Positions 1 to 12,292 are shown, counted from the first letter of the stretch. The stretch is DNA of 64,000 nt from Lucinisca nassula (GCA_963580285.1 OY757011.1:103198316-103262315); one strand, 5' to 3'. Translations and numbers: made by a program. Notes: generated by a model not told the origin, from the letters alone.

Positions 1-57
1 TTACTGATGACACATAGTATTAAATAACAAAACGGTCTACATTGATTTGCTGTGATT

Positions 58-212
58 ATCACGCCGATATAATTTTGACTCCCTTAACCCGACTTTTATA
101 TAGTAAAACTGGGGTTTACAGGGGGCACACATCCGCTCAAAAGTATAGGTTGTCTGTACTCGTTAGAACCGCACCGAATCAGAGGCGCCGATAATCTATT
201 TGTTATGAGCAG
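58..212 (+). mobile_element. Family A hairpin MITE, decayed copy
   Basis: The order of blocks (cctatata-like tip, a 'ccttgaacccc' block, 'tatatagtaaaactggggtttacagg', then 'actcgttagaaccgc') matches the better copy at 31127-31398, with many substitutions. The second arm is lost. Family A recurs about a dozen times in the window. Confidence 0.6.
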
Positions 213-578
213 ACGAGGTATATACGTTTTTTTTTTGTTTTTTTTTTTCTTTGGAGGCAAAAATTTTCATTACATTTGAATGGTCGTGTTTTCGTAATAT
301 TTGAACCTTCGGTGTAGGAAATGATCGAGTCTGGGTGGGCATTCTAATCTCCAATGGTTTAAGGGAAGAAAGTTTCAATTCTCGTAGTGGATTCACAGGG
401 ACTGAAAAATTAATGTCAATTGGAATAGGTAGCACCCTTTGGTTAATGTGTGTGGCATCAGAGTTCTTTCCCTATTGTTTCCGGAGTTTTTTTAAAAAAT
501 CTTCATTCCACCTATAAAGAAACCTCTTAGGAAGGTGCACTTTTATAAAAAGGTGACTATGAAACTATGAGGAAGGAT
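213..578. other. No recognised feature; poly-T tract
   Basis: AT-rich sequence with a near-pure T run at about 229-250. The short open frames here show no similarity I recognise and contain low-complexity lysine runs from the A/T tract. Confidence 0.5.
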
Positions 579-727
579 CCCAGCAGGCACACGTCGCTAT
601 GGAAACGTCAATTCAACGTCGGTACAACGCCATGACATTGCACCGACGTGGATGTGACGTTGCATACACGTCATGACGTCGCACAGACGTTGGCATGACG
701 TCATAATTACGTCATGTGCCTGCTGGG
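579..727. mobile_element. CCCAGCAGG-family short MITE, ACGTCA-rich
   Basis: A 149-bp element opening with CCCAGCAGGCACA and closing with the reverse complement TGTGCCTGCTGGG minus one base. The interior is packed with ACGTCA/TGACGT palindromes. Related copies are at 13731-13838 and 29842-29971, which fixes the boundaries. It carries no coding capacity. The superfamily is not determined; a target duplication of more than two bases is not obvious. Confidence 0.75.
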
Positions 728-730
728 ATG

Positions 731-945
731 CGCTAAGATTTGCAAATGAAAAATACTTTAATGATTTGATAACCTCTTTCATTCAAATTTCCCTCGAAAT
801 TCATATCCCCTCAAAAACGAGCAGGTCTGTAGCTTCGAGTCCCTGGATCACAGAGATAAGAAGGAAGATTCGTAGAAGAAATGAGATTCATGCTAAGTCA
901 AAAAAGTTGGGAATTGGTAAACTCCGGGCAATAACGATAAATTAA
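731..945 (+). pseudogene. LINE fragment, endonuclease-to-RT linker
   Basis: One frame encodes a basic stretch (residues around WITEIRRKIRRRNEIHAKSKK) that is typical of the region between endonuclease and reverse transcriptase in Jockey/CR1-type non-LTR retrotransposons. It begins right after the CCCAGCAGG MITE and ends at a stop, with no RT motifs following. It resembles the element whose RT portion is at 3784-5775 and may be a piece of the same family. Family assignment is from motif memory only. Confidence 0.55.
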
Positions 946-1853
946 TCAAAGCGCAAAAGGCACTGAAATGACAGATTCTATGAGAAAATCATAACACTGT
1001 GAAAACTTACAGAAAACCTTTCTAAAAAGAGCTTAAAATTTAGAAAGGTAGTTCTGCAAATTCCAATATATGATATGTTTGCAGATGTCTATAGACCGGT
1101 GGCATTATGAAACGCCATTCGATGTTTCATTTTTTTTTTTTTTTTTTTCAAAACCAAACATTAAAATTCAAGTTTTAACACTGCTACTGTCCATAAGTAA
1201 CGGTTTTTGTCTGGTCGGTTGTGGACACCTCTACCCAAAGATACTCTATGGGAAAGAGATTGGAGGAGAAAGGCTGGCTAGTCCAGTACATGAATTCCAT
1301 TGGCTTGAAGACATTTTTAAGTAAGAACAGCACTAGGAGCCCGCTCGCAATCCTGCTGGATAAGATATCCCGGATTCTGAGCGTAAACAAATAAATAGAA
1401 CCATGTGAGGCCGAAGCACTTGATTGATGTAGCGTCTAGCTGTTCAATCCACGTCTCAGCTATGACCTTGAATGTTCTTAATGACACTAAGCTGCGTTCG
1501 CTAACTACACGCAATAGCTCTCCACACAATTACGCTTATTTCACCCGGTATGTCATGCTCTGCTACGCACGCGTCGCCTCGGCATACCTTACACCTATAC
1601 GTCGATACACCCGGAAACGACAACCGGTGTGATTCACGCTGAAGTGCGATTTGTCACTGAAAGGTATATGTCAGTCGCTCAGATGCCAATTTACGTATTT
1701 CATGCACTAGTGTAAGTGTTCCGTACTGTGTTGACGCGTTAACTCTGGTCACGACAGGGACGTCTAGCTCTCAAACGTGCAACGCATAAGGGCGACGATC
1801 AGTGTCAGTGCTTATTAGTCGCAAGTTGAGATCCCTTGTTTATCTGCAGGTAC
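946..1853. other. Mostly unassigned; short shared repeat and poly-T
   Basis: The first 40 bases (about 946-985) recur nearly unchanged at 12226-12266, so they belong to a dispersed repeat. A T run sits at 1128-1149. I recognise nothing else in this stretch. Confidence 0.45.
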
Positions 1854-2153
1854 CGGCCCCCGCCCATAGGGGCTTGAAGAAATATATGGGCTGCATGATG
1901 CTTCCACACAGAGCTGAATCCGGCCCGCACACTAATACTGGTAAACCGCTTAGAGGATCTAAGCCTGTCAAGGAACCGCGGTGCGAGGCGGACCGTCCGT
2001 GCTAATAAACCCTATTGGTTTCATTGGGCGACAGGGCTTGAGATGTAATTCCATCTCAATGTCGGGTAAAAGTCCCACAAAATTGGAAGCAACGTCTCCA
2101 AAATTACCTTTACAGTGTTGACGGGTACGTTAAACCTCAAATCAAACAAACAA
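1854..2153 (+). mobile_element. G-SINE, full length
   Basis: A 300-bp copy starting with the GGCCCCCGCCCAT...GGGGCTTGAAG head and ending in the GTTAAACCTCAAATCAAACAAACAA tail. It is flanked by a 14-bp target duplication, TTATCTGCAGGTAC at 1840-1853 and TTATCTACAGGTAC at 2154-2167, with one mismatch. The duplication shows that this is a discrete retroposed unit. Confidence 0.85.
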
Positions 2154-3694
2154 TTATCTACAGGTACAGTGCAGCAGCTGCCGGCGGGAATATGATTCGC
2201 ATATGCGTCTGACGGTTGAATCGATCTTGACGTACGGATGTCGGTCTTCCGCTACGTCGACGTCTACTAACGTCTTCTGTATATAGTAAGATGTCGCTCC
2301 AATAGACGATAGATCACACACATATGGCACCCAAAATCAGAGTCAACGTCATCCGCTTTCCGACCACTTCTAAATGTCCAGGGGCAGCATACGATCCTTT
2401 AATGAAAAATGTTGCAATCCGCTCTCACTAAATGCTTTTTTGAGAACAAATTTCAGTTTCTTCTTTTCTAGGCACGACCTTACATTACACATCAAAAGTT
2501 TGATCCTGAACATGTGTTTTCTATCCGTACTGGTGTGAGGGTGGTGCACAGGATCGACGTGGCCGGAATGGTAACTAGACGTCACGGTTGATTGATTTAA
2601 CCTTTTTAGCTTAAGGGCATGGTGCTTAAGTGTGTTGTAATCGTTTGGTTTCAGAATTAAAGCACTGAGAGTGTGGGGTGTAGGTTGGAGTAATAGGCCT
2701 GGGCTGAGATTTAAACTGTTTTATTTAACTCTGAAATTCCAAACAAATAGTGAAGATTTTGATAAGAAGACGCGTTCGGCAGCGTCTGATCTTTGTCTAC
2801 ACTGTTTGCCAAGCCCCCCTTTGATTCCAGGATAATCCTCTTCCGTCTTATGGAATACCCCGATCTCACTGCGGCTATTTTCTACAAGACAAAAAGTTAT
2901 TCTGACAAGTCAGTGATAGTCACGTAGACATTAGCACTGAAGCGGTTTTCTTATTATCAACTTCGTGTCGAATGCCAAACAATAAACCCAAACATAGCCG
3001 CGTCATTTGTCAGTGTTGGGTACATGTAAGTGTTATCTGTAAAATCTGCACATGAATCAAATGTTGGACCTCGCAAACAAAGTAAACTCAGTTCAAAAGC
3101 CACACAACACGGTGCTGATCTTGTTCTACACTTTTTTGCATTAGTTACTTACATCTTAAGTTTAAACGAATCAGTCCAAGTCCCCGTTCATGACCAGCCT
3201 GCATTTAGACACAATCGGCATGAGTGTTGTCAGTGCTTTGATTTACTCACTGCCTTGGGTTTCTGGAGTGCACTGTTCCATCATTGAAGTTGGGCTCGTC
3301 CATTCTGATAAATATATTGCACCTAGAATTATATCACAGGACCTACACTAAGTATCTGTACCATATTCCAGGGTTCAATCGGACAGCTTCTCCAGGCAAA
3401 GTCAATATACGCCTAAGTTGTAACTGACCTATACTTGACCTCGAAAGTCAGAAAGAAAACCCATTAATATTCTTGTCTACAGCTGACCTGGTCCAATAGC
3501 AGGCTGGTCTTTAAGGATTAAATATTGACAGCACTGATAGAAACCTGAGCAGACTGCTGAGCAGACGCCGCATTGATCAGGGTATACCCGTCGCATGATG
3601 CATCTGATTCATATGAAATGCTGAATCGTCAAGTCGTCTGCTTCAAAAGTTTGTATTACGCTTACAGGATAACTAATACGCTTGTACAATTTTG
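2154..3694. other. Unassigned, with decayed transposon pieces
   Basis: At about 2655-2720 the order 'aaagcactgagag...gtgtaggttg...' resembles positions 21125-21200 inside the 5.8-kb element, so an old relative's fragment is likely. Short 'gtctacactgtttgcc'-like pieces at about 2795 and 3545-3590 are remnants of family B/C palindromes. No coding sequence is recognised. Confidence 0.4.
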
Positions 3695-3783
3695 ATTACT
3701 GCGCCAAACCGGACTACATTTTGTGCGGACTCATATTTCTATGGCGGTCAAAGCCGGAAGAAAAAGCCTGAATTACTTTAAAC

Positions 3784-5775
3784 GTGCAGCACAGCAAGAA
3801 TAGACAGATGGAATCTGTCATTAAAAATGACATCAAAAATCAGCCTGATTTGTATGTGAATAACTTGGTAGGTGATGTAAAGGGAAATCTCAGAGACTTC
3901 TACAGATATATCAATAGCCAGAAGAAAGACAGGCAATGTATCTCGCTCATAAATAAAAGAGAGGGGAACAGGGTTGCCGAATCAGACGCTGAAAGGGCAG
4001 AGGAACTAGTTGGTCAATTCAGTGATGCGTTTAATAAAACTGAGTTCAAGGAGGTTCCATTGACTGGAAGATCGCCCCCTTACATGGATAATATTGTTGT
4101 GTCATTGGCGGGAGTGATCAAGTTACTTAAAGGCTTGAATCCATTTAAAGCTTTAGGGTCTGATGAGCTTCATCCTAAAAATCTGAAGGAACTTACAACT
4201 GAGTAAGGTCCATTTTTTTGCAAATCTGTTCCAACAGTCTCTTGATACGGGGGAAATCCCCAAAGAGAATGGCTTATAGCGAACATTTGCCCACTATAGA
4301 GCTCTTGCACGTAATTATTGCCCTGGGTCCCTGACTTGTGTTCTGTGTAAAATGCTCGAACAAATAGTCTGCTCAAACATTTGTTTTTGTTTGTTTGATT
4401 TGCGGTTTAACGTCCCGGTCAACACTGTAAAGGTCATTTTGGAGACGTTGCTTCCAATTTTGTGGGACTTTTACCCGACATTGAGATGAAATTACATCTC
4501 AAGACCTGCCATCCAATGAAACCAACAGGGTTTATTAGCATGGACTCGCACCGCTTTGCCTGGGCAGGCTTAGAACCTCTAAGCGGTTAACCAGTACACG
4601 TGTGCGGGTCGGTTTCAGCTCTGAGTGGAAGCATCATGCAGCCCATCTATTTCTTCAAGCCCCGATGGGCGGGGGCCATCTGCTCAAACATGATGGCCCA
4701 CTTTGATGAACATAAACTTTTGTCAGACAGACAACATGCATTTGGGAAAAAGGCACGGTTGTGAAACTCAGTTGAGCACGGTTATGAATGATTGGGTAAA
4801 AATCTTGGACAAAGCGGGACAGGTGGACACATTTATTCTAGATTTCGAAAAGGTTTTCGACACCCCATAAATGCAAATTATCTGTCTATGGAATTTGGGA
4901 GAATACTCTCAAATGGATCGATTATTTTCTTTGCCACAGAAAGCACGCGTAGTTGTTAATGGTGAATCTTCAGAGTGGGTTCCAGTTTTGTTTGGGGTCC
5001 TACAAGGAACTGTTCTTGGTCCACTGTTATTCTATATGTACATTAATGATAGAATAAGAGTGTACATCTGTACATTAATGATATTTTCCACTGACATCGA
5101 CTCAGAAATAAGACTGTTCGCAGACGATTGTGTTTGCTACCGGGAAATTAGAGATTCAGAGGTGTCACTGAAACTTCGGAATGATATAGATAGATTAGGA
5201 TGTTGGACACGAAACTGCGGAATGAGATTTCAATCCATTAGATGCAATATTATACAGATAACTAGGAAGAGAACCAATAAAATCTAGACTTCTTACACTT
5301 TATAAAGGGAACTGTCCTCGAGAACGTGGATTCCATTAAATACCTTGGTGTGACAGTCAACAAGATTTGAGATGGAATACACACATCAGCAACATGTGTA
5401 CTAAGGCAAATAGAACACTTGGTTTCCTGAGGCGAAATCTTCATCAGTGTCCCCAGGATGTAATTTTTAAGGGACAGCATATAAAGGACTTGTTCGCCCA
5501 ATCTTGGAATATGGTAGTTGCATCTGGGACCCAAGTGGAGTGGTCCTTAATGAAGAAATTGAAAACGTTCAGAATAAAGCCGCTAACGTTAAATTTGTAA
5601 CAAGCAATTACTGCTTATAAACTACTGAGTATGGCTGGGATGCTAGGAAAATGCTGGGAGTCTCTCAAGAAAAGGAGAAGAGACATTAGAGATTCACGAA
5701 TTTAATGTCCTTCCCGATTCGATCATTTCGACAGCTGTAGGTACTGAGGATTCACCGCTTTCGTGAGAGCTAGGG
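3784..5775 (+). pseudogene. LINE reverse transcriptase, broken and SINE-interrupted
   Basis: A non-LTR retrotransposon polymerase in several frames. The first piece (3784-4206) has the RT entry motif around LLKGLNPFKALGSDELHP. After frameshifts and a SINE insertion (4381-4678), the piece at 4871-5287 shows the QGTVLGPLLF block (usual form PQGSVLGPLLF) and the catalytic FADD box. The piece at 5367-5600 matches the thumb region (NRTLGFLRRNL). The final 'LPDSIIS'-like block is near 5720. Stops and frameshifts make it non-functional. The motif order fits the Jockey/CR1 group; the exact clade needs a phylogeny. No endonuclease domain is visible upstream, consistent with 5' truncation. Confidence 0.85.
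4381..4678 (-). mobile_element. G-SINE inserted in the LINE
   Basis: A 298-bp G-SINE in reverse orientation. The 13-bp direct repeat TCTGCTCAAACAT lies on both sides, at 4368-4380 and 4679-4691. LINE-derived sequence continues on both sides. This is the cleanest definition of the G-SINE boundaries in the window. Confidence 0.92.
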
Positions 5776-6411
5776 ACCAACTTCCATTACACAGGTTCTG
5801 GTGTATGAATGTCATTTGACGTGTCACTTATTCCGATTCGTGACTACAGATACAATAAAGGAGAGGGTAGTACGAGAGCGGTGCGGTACGGTTCTCAATA
5901 ACTCTTCAGTCAGTGACATTTGGCGGCAGTTCTGAGAGTGTAGTAGGTAAATAAATTATGTGCCAATGTTAACTGAATAAGTAGGAATAAGTACCCATTT
6001 TAAACTAATGGGCCAAACTAATACATATTCCGCTCTACATCTGGACAAATGCACTCACCAGGTTGGATGCGTTTGAAGGTGCAGTGCAAGGTGAGGTGTA
6101 GGCTGGCACCCATCCGTTGGTGTAGATTTCTTTATTTTTCTATTTTCCTTTTCTGGTAAAATCTACACCTACGGCTGGTTTCAGCCCATTGCAAAAAAAC
6201 CCGCAAAAAACATTGGGCAGACTTTGACCTAAGCAGTTTACCAGTGGGATGATTTCAGCATTTCCTGGAAGCACCATGCAGCCCAATCTATGAGGATCTA
6301 CATGGTTTGCAACTTTGTTATTAATTTTAACTAAAATTCTTAGCATCTGTGTGCTTGATTATTCAAATAATTTTGAGAGCCATCATTAGTCCAAGACTTC
6401 AAAGGGAAAAT
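5776..6411. other. LINE 3' region and decayed G-SINE head
   Basis: The first 250 bases follow the LINE stop and may be its 3' untranslated region. At about 6213-6300, reverse strand, blocks such as 'agcagtttaccagt' and 'ggaagcaccatgcagccca' match the head of the G-SINE, heavily diverged. Confidence 0.45.
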
Positions 6412-8465
6412 ATATGAGGTGCCGTTTTACTATTTAATCGAATTTCAAGATATCTATAAATAAAATTAATGATATTTATAATAAAAATGAAGGATATCAA
6501 TAAATAATATTAGATATCTATAAATGATATGAGATATCTGTTATTTATTTTATGATACCAATTTGTTAAGGGATATCTATAATTTCAATTGAATTATAGA
6601 TATCAATAATTACATTTATTGATATCCATAATATATTTTCTGATATCCATTATTGAACATTGTGGTATCTATAATTCAGCCTTTTAAATGATATCTATAA
6701 TTGGATTTTAGATATCTATATATGCAAAAGAATAATGGATATCATAAAACTGATTTAAAGAGAAGAAAACAATAAATTACATATCATTGATAACATTGTA
6801 TGATATCAAAAAATACTGATAGATATGGATATCAATTATTTGATTCAAAGATATCTATAATTTGATTTATAGATATCTATAATTTGATTTATAGATAAAT
6901 ATAATTTGATTTATAGATATCTATAATAAAAATATAGAATATCAATAAATATTAGATATCTATAAATAATATTTGATATCTATATTTTTTTCTGATATCT
7001 ATAATATGCTAAGCGATATCTTTAATTCCAGTTTTAGATATCCATTCAATATATAGATATCAGATATTGAAGAACATTTTAGGGAATCAATAATTTCAAA
7101 ATTTGATAATTGTGATATCTATAATTCAGCATTATAAAGGATATCTATAATTGGATTTTTAGATATCTATATGGAAAGGAATAATGGATATTATAGAAAA
7201 AAATTATAGATATCAAGAAATATATATTACACATCATTGATAACATTTTATGATATCAAAAAATATTGATAATTATGGATATCAATAATGATAAAAGATA
7301 TCTATAATTTGATTTATAGATGTCTATGATTTGACTTATCAATTTGATACTGTGATATATACCACAAAATTGAATTATCCTTATCACAAAATCAATTTGA
7401 TGATATCACAAATCCATGCCTGTTTATTAATATCACACAATTGTATAAGTGATATCACAAATTGAATTAGTGATGTCAAAAAATCCCGTTTTTTGATATG
7501 GTTGAATGGATCTATCATTGTTTACATTTTATGGTATCAAAAAATACTGATATGTATAGATATCTATGATTTGATTTATAGATATCTGTAATTTGATTTG
7601 TAGATGTATATAATTTGATTTATAGATATCTATACTAAGAATATAGAATATCAATAAATATTATTAGATATCTATAAATAATATTAGATACCTATTATTT
7701 ATTTTATGATATCTATAATATGTTAAGGGATATCTATAATTCCAATTATAGTTATCTTTTCAATATAGATATCAAATATTGAAGAATATTTTAGGATATC
7801 AATACTTTCAAAATTGTGATATCTATAATTCAGCCTCATAATATATATATATATATATATAATAAAGCAAATTTGCATTTTATGATATCAAAAAATATTG
7901 ATAATTACAGATATCAGTAGTGTTAATTATAGATTTCTATAATTTGATTTATAGATATCTATGATTTGACTTATCAATATGACATTGTGATATCACAAAA
8001 TTGAATTATCAATCACAAAATCAATTTGGTGATATCACAGATTCATGCCTATTTAGTGATATCACACAATTGAATAAGTGATATCACAAATTGAATTAGA
8101 GTTGTCACAAAACCCAGTTTTTGTTATCGCTTAATAGAGATGACATTGTGATATCACAAAATCAAATTATTGATATCACAAAATCATTTTGGTGATATCA
8201 CTTATATTGGAATCAGTGAAATCACAAATCTGAATTAGCTATATCTGAAAAATCATGCCCATTTGTGAAAACACTAAATTTATGATATCACGAATTCAGT
8301 CTTACTTTGTGATATCTCAAAATCAATTTTTGTGATATCAAACAATCTCAATTTAGTGATACAACAAAATTGATTTTGAGGCATAATTAGATAATAATTA
8401 ATGTTAAAGCAAAATTGATTTTGTGATGTCACATAAGCAATTTAGTGATATCACAAAATAGGGTA
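6412..8465. repeat. GATATC-palindrome array, very AT-rich
   Basis: About 2 kb in which the palindrome GATATC recurs every 15-45 bases, several dozen times, spaced by A/T words. In the first 1.4 kb the common form is TAGATATCTATAATTTGATT; from about 7340 the form TTTGTGATATCACAAAATTG dominates. A longer unit repeats three times, with starts near 6440, 6910 and 7625 (same order: 'aatatcaataaatatt', 'ataatatg', 'ataattcagc'). No open frame of note. A (TA)n run lies near 7845-7860. Confidence 0.85.
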
Positions 8466-8548
8466 TTTATAGTTAAACAGTACCTTATTATAGTACAGCC
8501 TAAATAGAGCAATGAATAATAGCATTAGCAAGAGTGTGTTCAAAATGA

Positions 8549-8810
8549 AGCATTACGAAAACACGCCTATACAAATACACTGTATAGTGTTGTTTTCAAA
8601 TCCTGTCATTGTAAGTTCGAATTGACTTGTCAAATGAAATGAATAAATATTGTTTAAACCAAATACACTGTAAATTTTGCCGCCGTAAAAATGAAAAATT
8701 TAAGATGAAAAATTGTGATGTTTTTCTTATTTTTGCTCAAAATATAGATTGTGGGTACACATTAGAACTGCTTCATTGGGGTGGGTGGAAGGGGGGGGGG
8801 TGGGGGGGCT
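8549..8810 (+). mobile_element. Family A MITE, rearranged; G runs
   Basis: A family A tip (ttacgaaaacacgcctatac) appears at 8555, then again the tip-proximal block with 'actgtaaattttgccgccg' at about 8665 and the 'ttatttttgctcaaaatatag' block. It ends in a degenerate hairpin with two long G runs at about 8789-8807. The first 100 bases look like a partial duplication. Confidence 0.55.
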
Positions 8811-9094
8811 GGAATAGGTTGATAACAAGATGTCTTACTAGTAAGAAAAGGTCACTCAGGAAAGGCCACAATCAAAGAAGACAGCTAAAGTAAGCAAGTG
8901 ACACGGAGGCACACACAAAAACAGAAGGAACATGAACCAACGGCACAAAGCCAGTTAACAAATAAGACACTGCAAGAACGACCAGCTTGAGAAGGTCAGT
9001 AGTAAAACCTTCTGGGGGTGGGGCTAAACACCTCCGGTCCAGAGGTCATGAAATTTCAACCCTCACCCTCACTTCCAGTGCTGTATAACCCATT

Positions 9095-9265
9095 CACCAT
9101 ATTTGCATTATTTGCTGGCTCCCAGCTTGCACATTGTAAGTATTGGAAAAACAGATAACCAGACCCCCCTGACCTTTCAAGGTTAGGGGGGTCTGGTTAC
9201 CTGTTTTTTCAACATTGATAACCTTCAGGCTAGGAACCAGCAGATAATGCAAATAATGTAAATAG
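9095..9265. repeat. Long imperfect palindrome with perfect central stem
   Basis: The two arms run outward from a loop near 9177-9182. The inner stem pairs 'ggaaaaacagataaccagac' with 'gtctggttacctgttttttc' and includes a C6/G6 block. The outer arms, with 'gcattatttgctgg' against 'ccagcagataatgc', pair less perfectly. It looks like a foldback element or MITE with no coding capacity. Confidence 0.7.
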
Positions 9266-9379
9266 GAAAAGATCTGGAGGAGTAAGAAGGATCATTTTTT
9301 CTTATTTTTTTCATAGAAACTTATGTTGTGGGTACCTAACAGGCACCAAAACACAACAAGAAATAAGGAAAAATTTCCC

Positions 9380-9590
9380 TTAACCCTTCTCTTGCTGAAT
9401 ATTCAGATTAGCCACACCTATTTCTGACTTTAACCAATCAGATTACATGATGTAATTTATTCCTACAAATTCCTAAATTGTATGTCAAACAGTGTAGATC
9501 CTGATCAGATGGCTTCTTCAGAAGCCATCTGATCTGGATCTACACTGTTTGCAAAGATAGGGGTTGTTGTGAACATCAAGATAAGGGTTA
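9380..9590. mobile_element. Family B MITE
   Basis: Begins TTAACCCTTCTCTTGCTGA and ends in ATAAGGGTTA. The central 60 bases form the palindrome around AGATGGCTTCTTCAGAAGCCATCT with flanking TAGATCC/GGATCTA. TTAA with CCC at the tips fits a piggyBac-type non-autonomous element, but no transposase is present to confirm it. Confidence 0.8.
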
Positions 9591-9816
9591 GTTATCCTAG
9601 TAGCATGTGTATGAGTTTTAGGTTTTTAGCAAAGATAAAATACTCCTCCTTGACTATTTGTCTGCACCTGTTAACTCCCTTACCTGGCAGATGCTAATGA
9701 AAGGTTTTTATATAAAAATAAAACATTTTATATTGACAGAATTATCAGTTGGTTGGGAGCCAGTCTATTATCCTCGTTATGCTTCCTTTTCTGGAGCTAA
9801 AAGGGAGATATTCTTT

Positions 9817-11160
9817 TTAGTTTTTATCCCCCCGACCGAATAGGTTCAGGGGATATAATGATCAGTCTGGCGTCCGTCTGTCCGTTTCGTAGACACAACC
9901 ATTTGATGGCCATTACTCCTATACCCTTTGGGATTCATTGATGGTTCTTGGCACAATTGTTTACAAGGCTGAGACGGCATGTCATGCACAAGAACCACAA
10001 CTATGGTCACCTATATAAATCCTGCCAACCAGACCCCTGAGGTCAAAATTGGCCAAGCCCATGGGCCCATTAGCTCCCATAGACTTATAATGGAAAAAAA
10101 ACTTCAATAATCTTCTCCTCTGAAACCATAAGTCCCAGAGCTCAGATATTTAGTATGTAGCAACATTAAATGGTCATCTTAAGAAATCCCGCCAACCATG
10201 CCCCTTGGGCCAAAATTGGCCACGCCCATGGGCCCGTTAGCTACCATAGACTTAAAATGGAAAAAAAAAAAAAAAAATTAAAAAATCTTCTTCTCTGAAA
10301 CCATAAGGCTCAGAGCTTATAGGTATTTAGCATGTAGCAATGTCGAGTGGTCGCCTATATAATTTCTGCCATTCATGCCACTGGGGTCCAGATTGGCCAA
10401 ATCCTGTGGCCCCTTAACTCCAATAAACTTATAATGGAAAGAAAAGCTTAAAAATCTTCTTCTCTGAAACCATGAAGTACAGACAGATATTTAGCAACAT
10501 TAAATGGTCGCCTACATAAATCCTGCCAACCATGCCCTTTGGCAACCATGGCCCAGGGCTCATTAGCTCCTATAGACTTATACTGGAAAAAACTTCAAGA
10601 AGCCATAAGGCCCAGAGCTTAGATATTTATTATGTAGCAATGTCAAGTGGTCTCCTACACTAATGATTTTCTGGTACACAGGTGGGTGATATAGGGCCAT
10701 TGGGTCCTCTTGTTTAGTTATCTCCCCTGACAATATAACCTTGTGATGGCCATAACTCCAACACCCTTTGAAATATATTGAAGGAACTTGGCAAAATTGT
10801 ATACAAGGTACAGAAGGGGTGTCATGTGCAAGAACCACAACTGTTGGTGCTGTCGTATTTGAGTTATCTACCCTTCCAATATAACAGTATGACCAGCTTG
10901 TGATCGCCATATCTCCAATACCCTTTTGAGACATATTGATGGTACTTCTTACAGAAATACATGAGCTTAAGCAGGCATGTCATGCGCAAGAACCACAATT
11001 CTGAGTGCCCTGGTTTTTTTAGTTATCTCCCCTGACAGTATAATCTTGTGATGGCCATAACTTGAATACATTTGTGATATATTGCTGGTTTAATTCTGGT
11101 GCACTTTCTATTGGTGAACACTCCTCTGAAGGTCATATTGGGTTTTAGTTGGGGGGGGTT
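9817..11160 (+). repeat. Tandem-core dispersed element
   Basis: Starts with 'tttagtttttatccccccgaccg', a T-rich lead-in followed by 'cgtccgtctgtccg'. The core has two kinds of repeated unit. One centres on 'tagacttataatgg' (about 10080, 10247, 10425, 10572), and one on 'gatggccataactcc' (about 9905, 10743, 10900, 11047), with spacing of roughly 150-180 bp. The design (tccgt run plus tandem core) resembles other elements at 18490, 30327 and 41947. No protein is encoded. Confidence 0.65.
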
Positions 11161-11204
11161 TGCCATCTCTTCCGATGACTATTTTTGCATTTACTGTAAA
11201 AATC

Positions 11205-11400
11205 CTAAAAATTCAGACAGCTGAGGACTTGCTGTAATTCTCCTAAAATTTTAACAAATTTGTTTCGCAACCAGCAAGGAGTAAAAAAAAGTGCAGACGG
11301 AATGGCAAACATTGCAGACCCTAATCTGGACTGATCTGGGTCTGCACTGTTTTGCTTCAGCCTATCTGTCCCAATACTTAGGTTCTTAATAGAAAGCATA
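11205..11400. mobile_element. Family B/C palindrome remnant
   Basis: Contains the core 'cattgcagaccctaatctgg' and its near-complement 'gatctgggtctgcactgttttg'. Both tips have decayed. Confidence 0.5.
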
Positions 11401-11490
11401 CACTCAATATGTCTATAAAGATCTTTCTGGAATCTCCTTGATGAGGCAGTTCCATTTACACCTGCACTCTACAACTTCTTACAGCCAAGC

Positions 11491-11707
11491 CATTATGAAA
11501 AACACGCCTATACAAATACATTGTAAACTCTACCGCCGAAAAATCGACAATTTTCAGATGAAAAACTGTGATATTTTTTCTTATTTCTGTTCTATTTTTT
11601 AGAACATAAATAAGAAAAATAAGGTTTACCCCTGTAAACCCCAGTTTTACTACATAAAAGTGGAGTTCAAAGGGGTCAAAATTATATAGAGGTGTTTTCC
11701 GTGATGT
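11491..11707. mobile_element. Family A MITE
   Basis: Tips 'gaaaaacacgcctatacaa' and 'tatagaggtgttttccgtgatg' are inverted repeats. The long hairpin in the middle of the 31127 copy is shortened here to 'ctattttttag'. Confidence 0.75.
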
Positions 11708-11884
11708 TTCTCTGGAAGTCAGAGATAATTATCTCTGAAGGGTTGATGGAAGTGTTGAGTGAGAATGTTTGACACCTTTCTCATTTAAAGTTCCCATCAT
11801 TGCCACATTATATGCATGCCTATCCTAATATATGCATGCTGCAAGGTAAATTACATCCTGAACATGAGAAAATGTAGAAAAACA

Positions 11885-12225
11885 TGAAGTAACGAACACC
11901 CCTATAAACTCAACTTTGTACAGAGAAAACTGCTGCTTACAGGGCTATACATGTTAATTATTTCTATTATGTTTTATTCAAACCATAGATTGTGGGTACT
12001 CATTAGACAGTTGTTTCAAGCACCAAGTAATCTAGTAGTTTGGAGTAGAAATAAGAAACATTTTGAGAAAAATGCCTATCCAAATACATTGTAAATTTTA
12101 CTGCTGAAAAAAATGAAAATTTTCAGATGAAAAATTGTGATATCTTTCCTATTTCTGCTCAAAATATAGATAGATAGAGGCAGTTCTAACTAGTACCTAC
12201 AATCTATAGGTTAGAGCAGAAATAA
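11885..12225. mobile_element. Family A MITE pieces
   Basis: Two partial copies. The first runs from 'aacgaacacccctataaac' with 'atagattgtgggtactcatt'. The second, at about 12060-12225, has 'tgcctatccaaatacattgtaaattttactgc' and the stem 'atagataga...agttctaactagtacc'. Confidence 0.55.
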
Positions 12226-12292
12226 GAATCAAAGCGCCAAAAGGCACTGAAATGACAGATTCTATGAAAAACCAGTGCTTCAGCTGAAGTGA

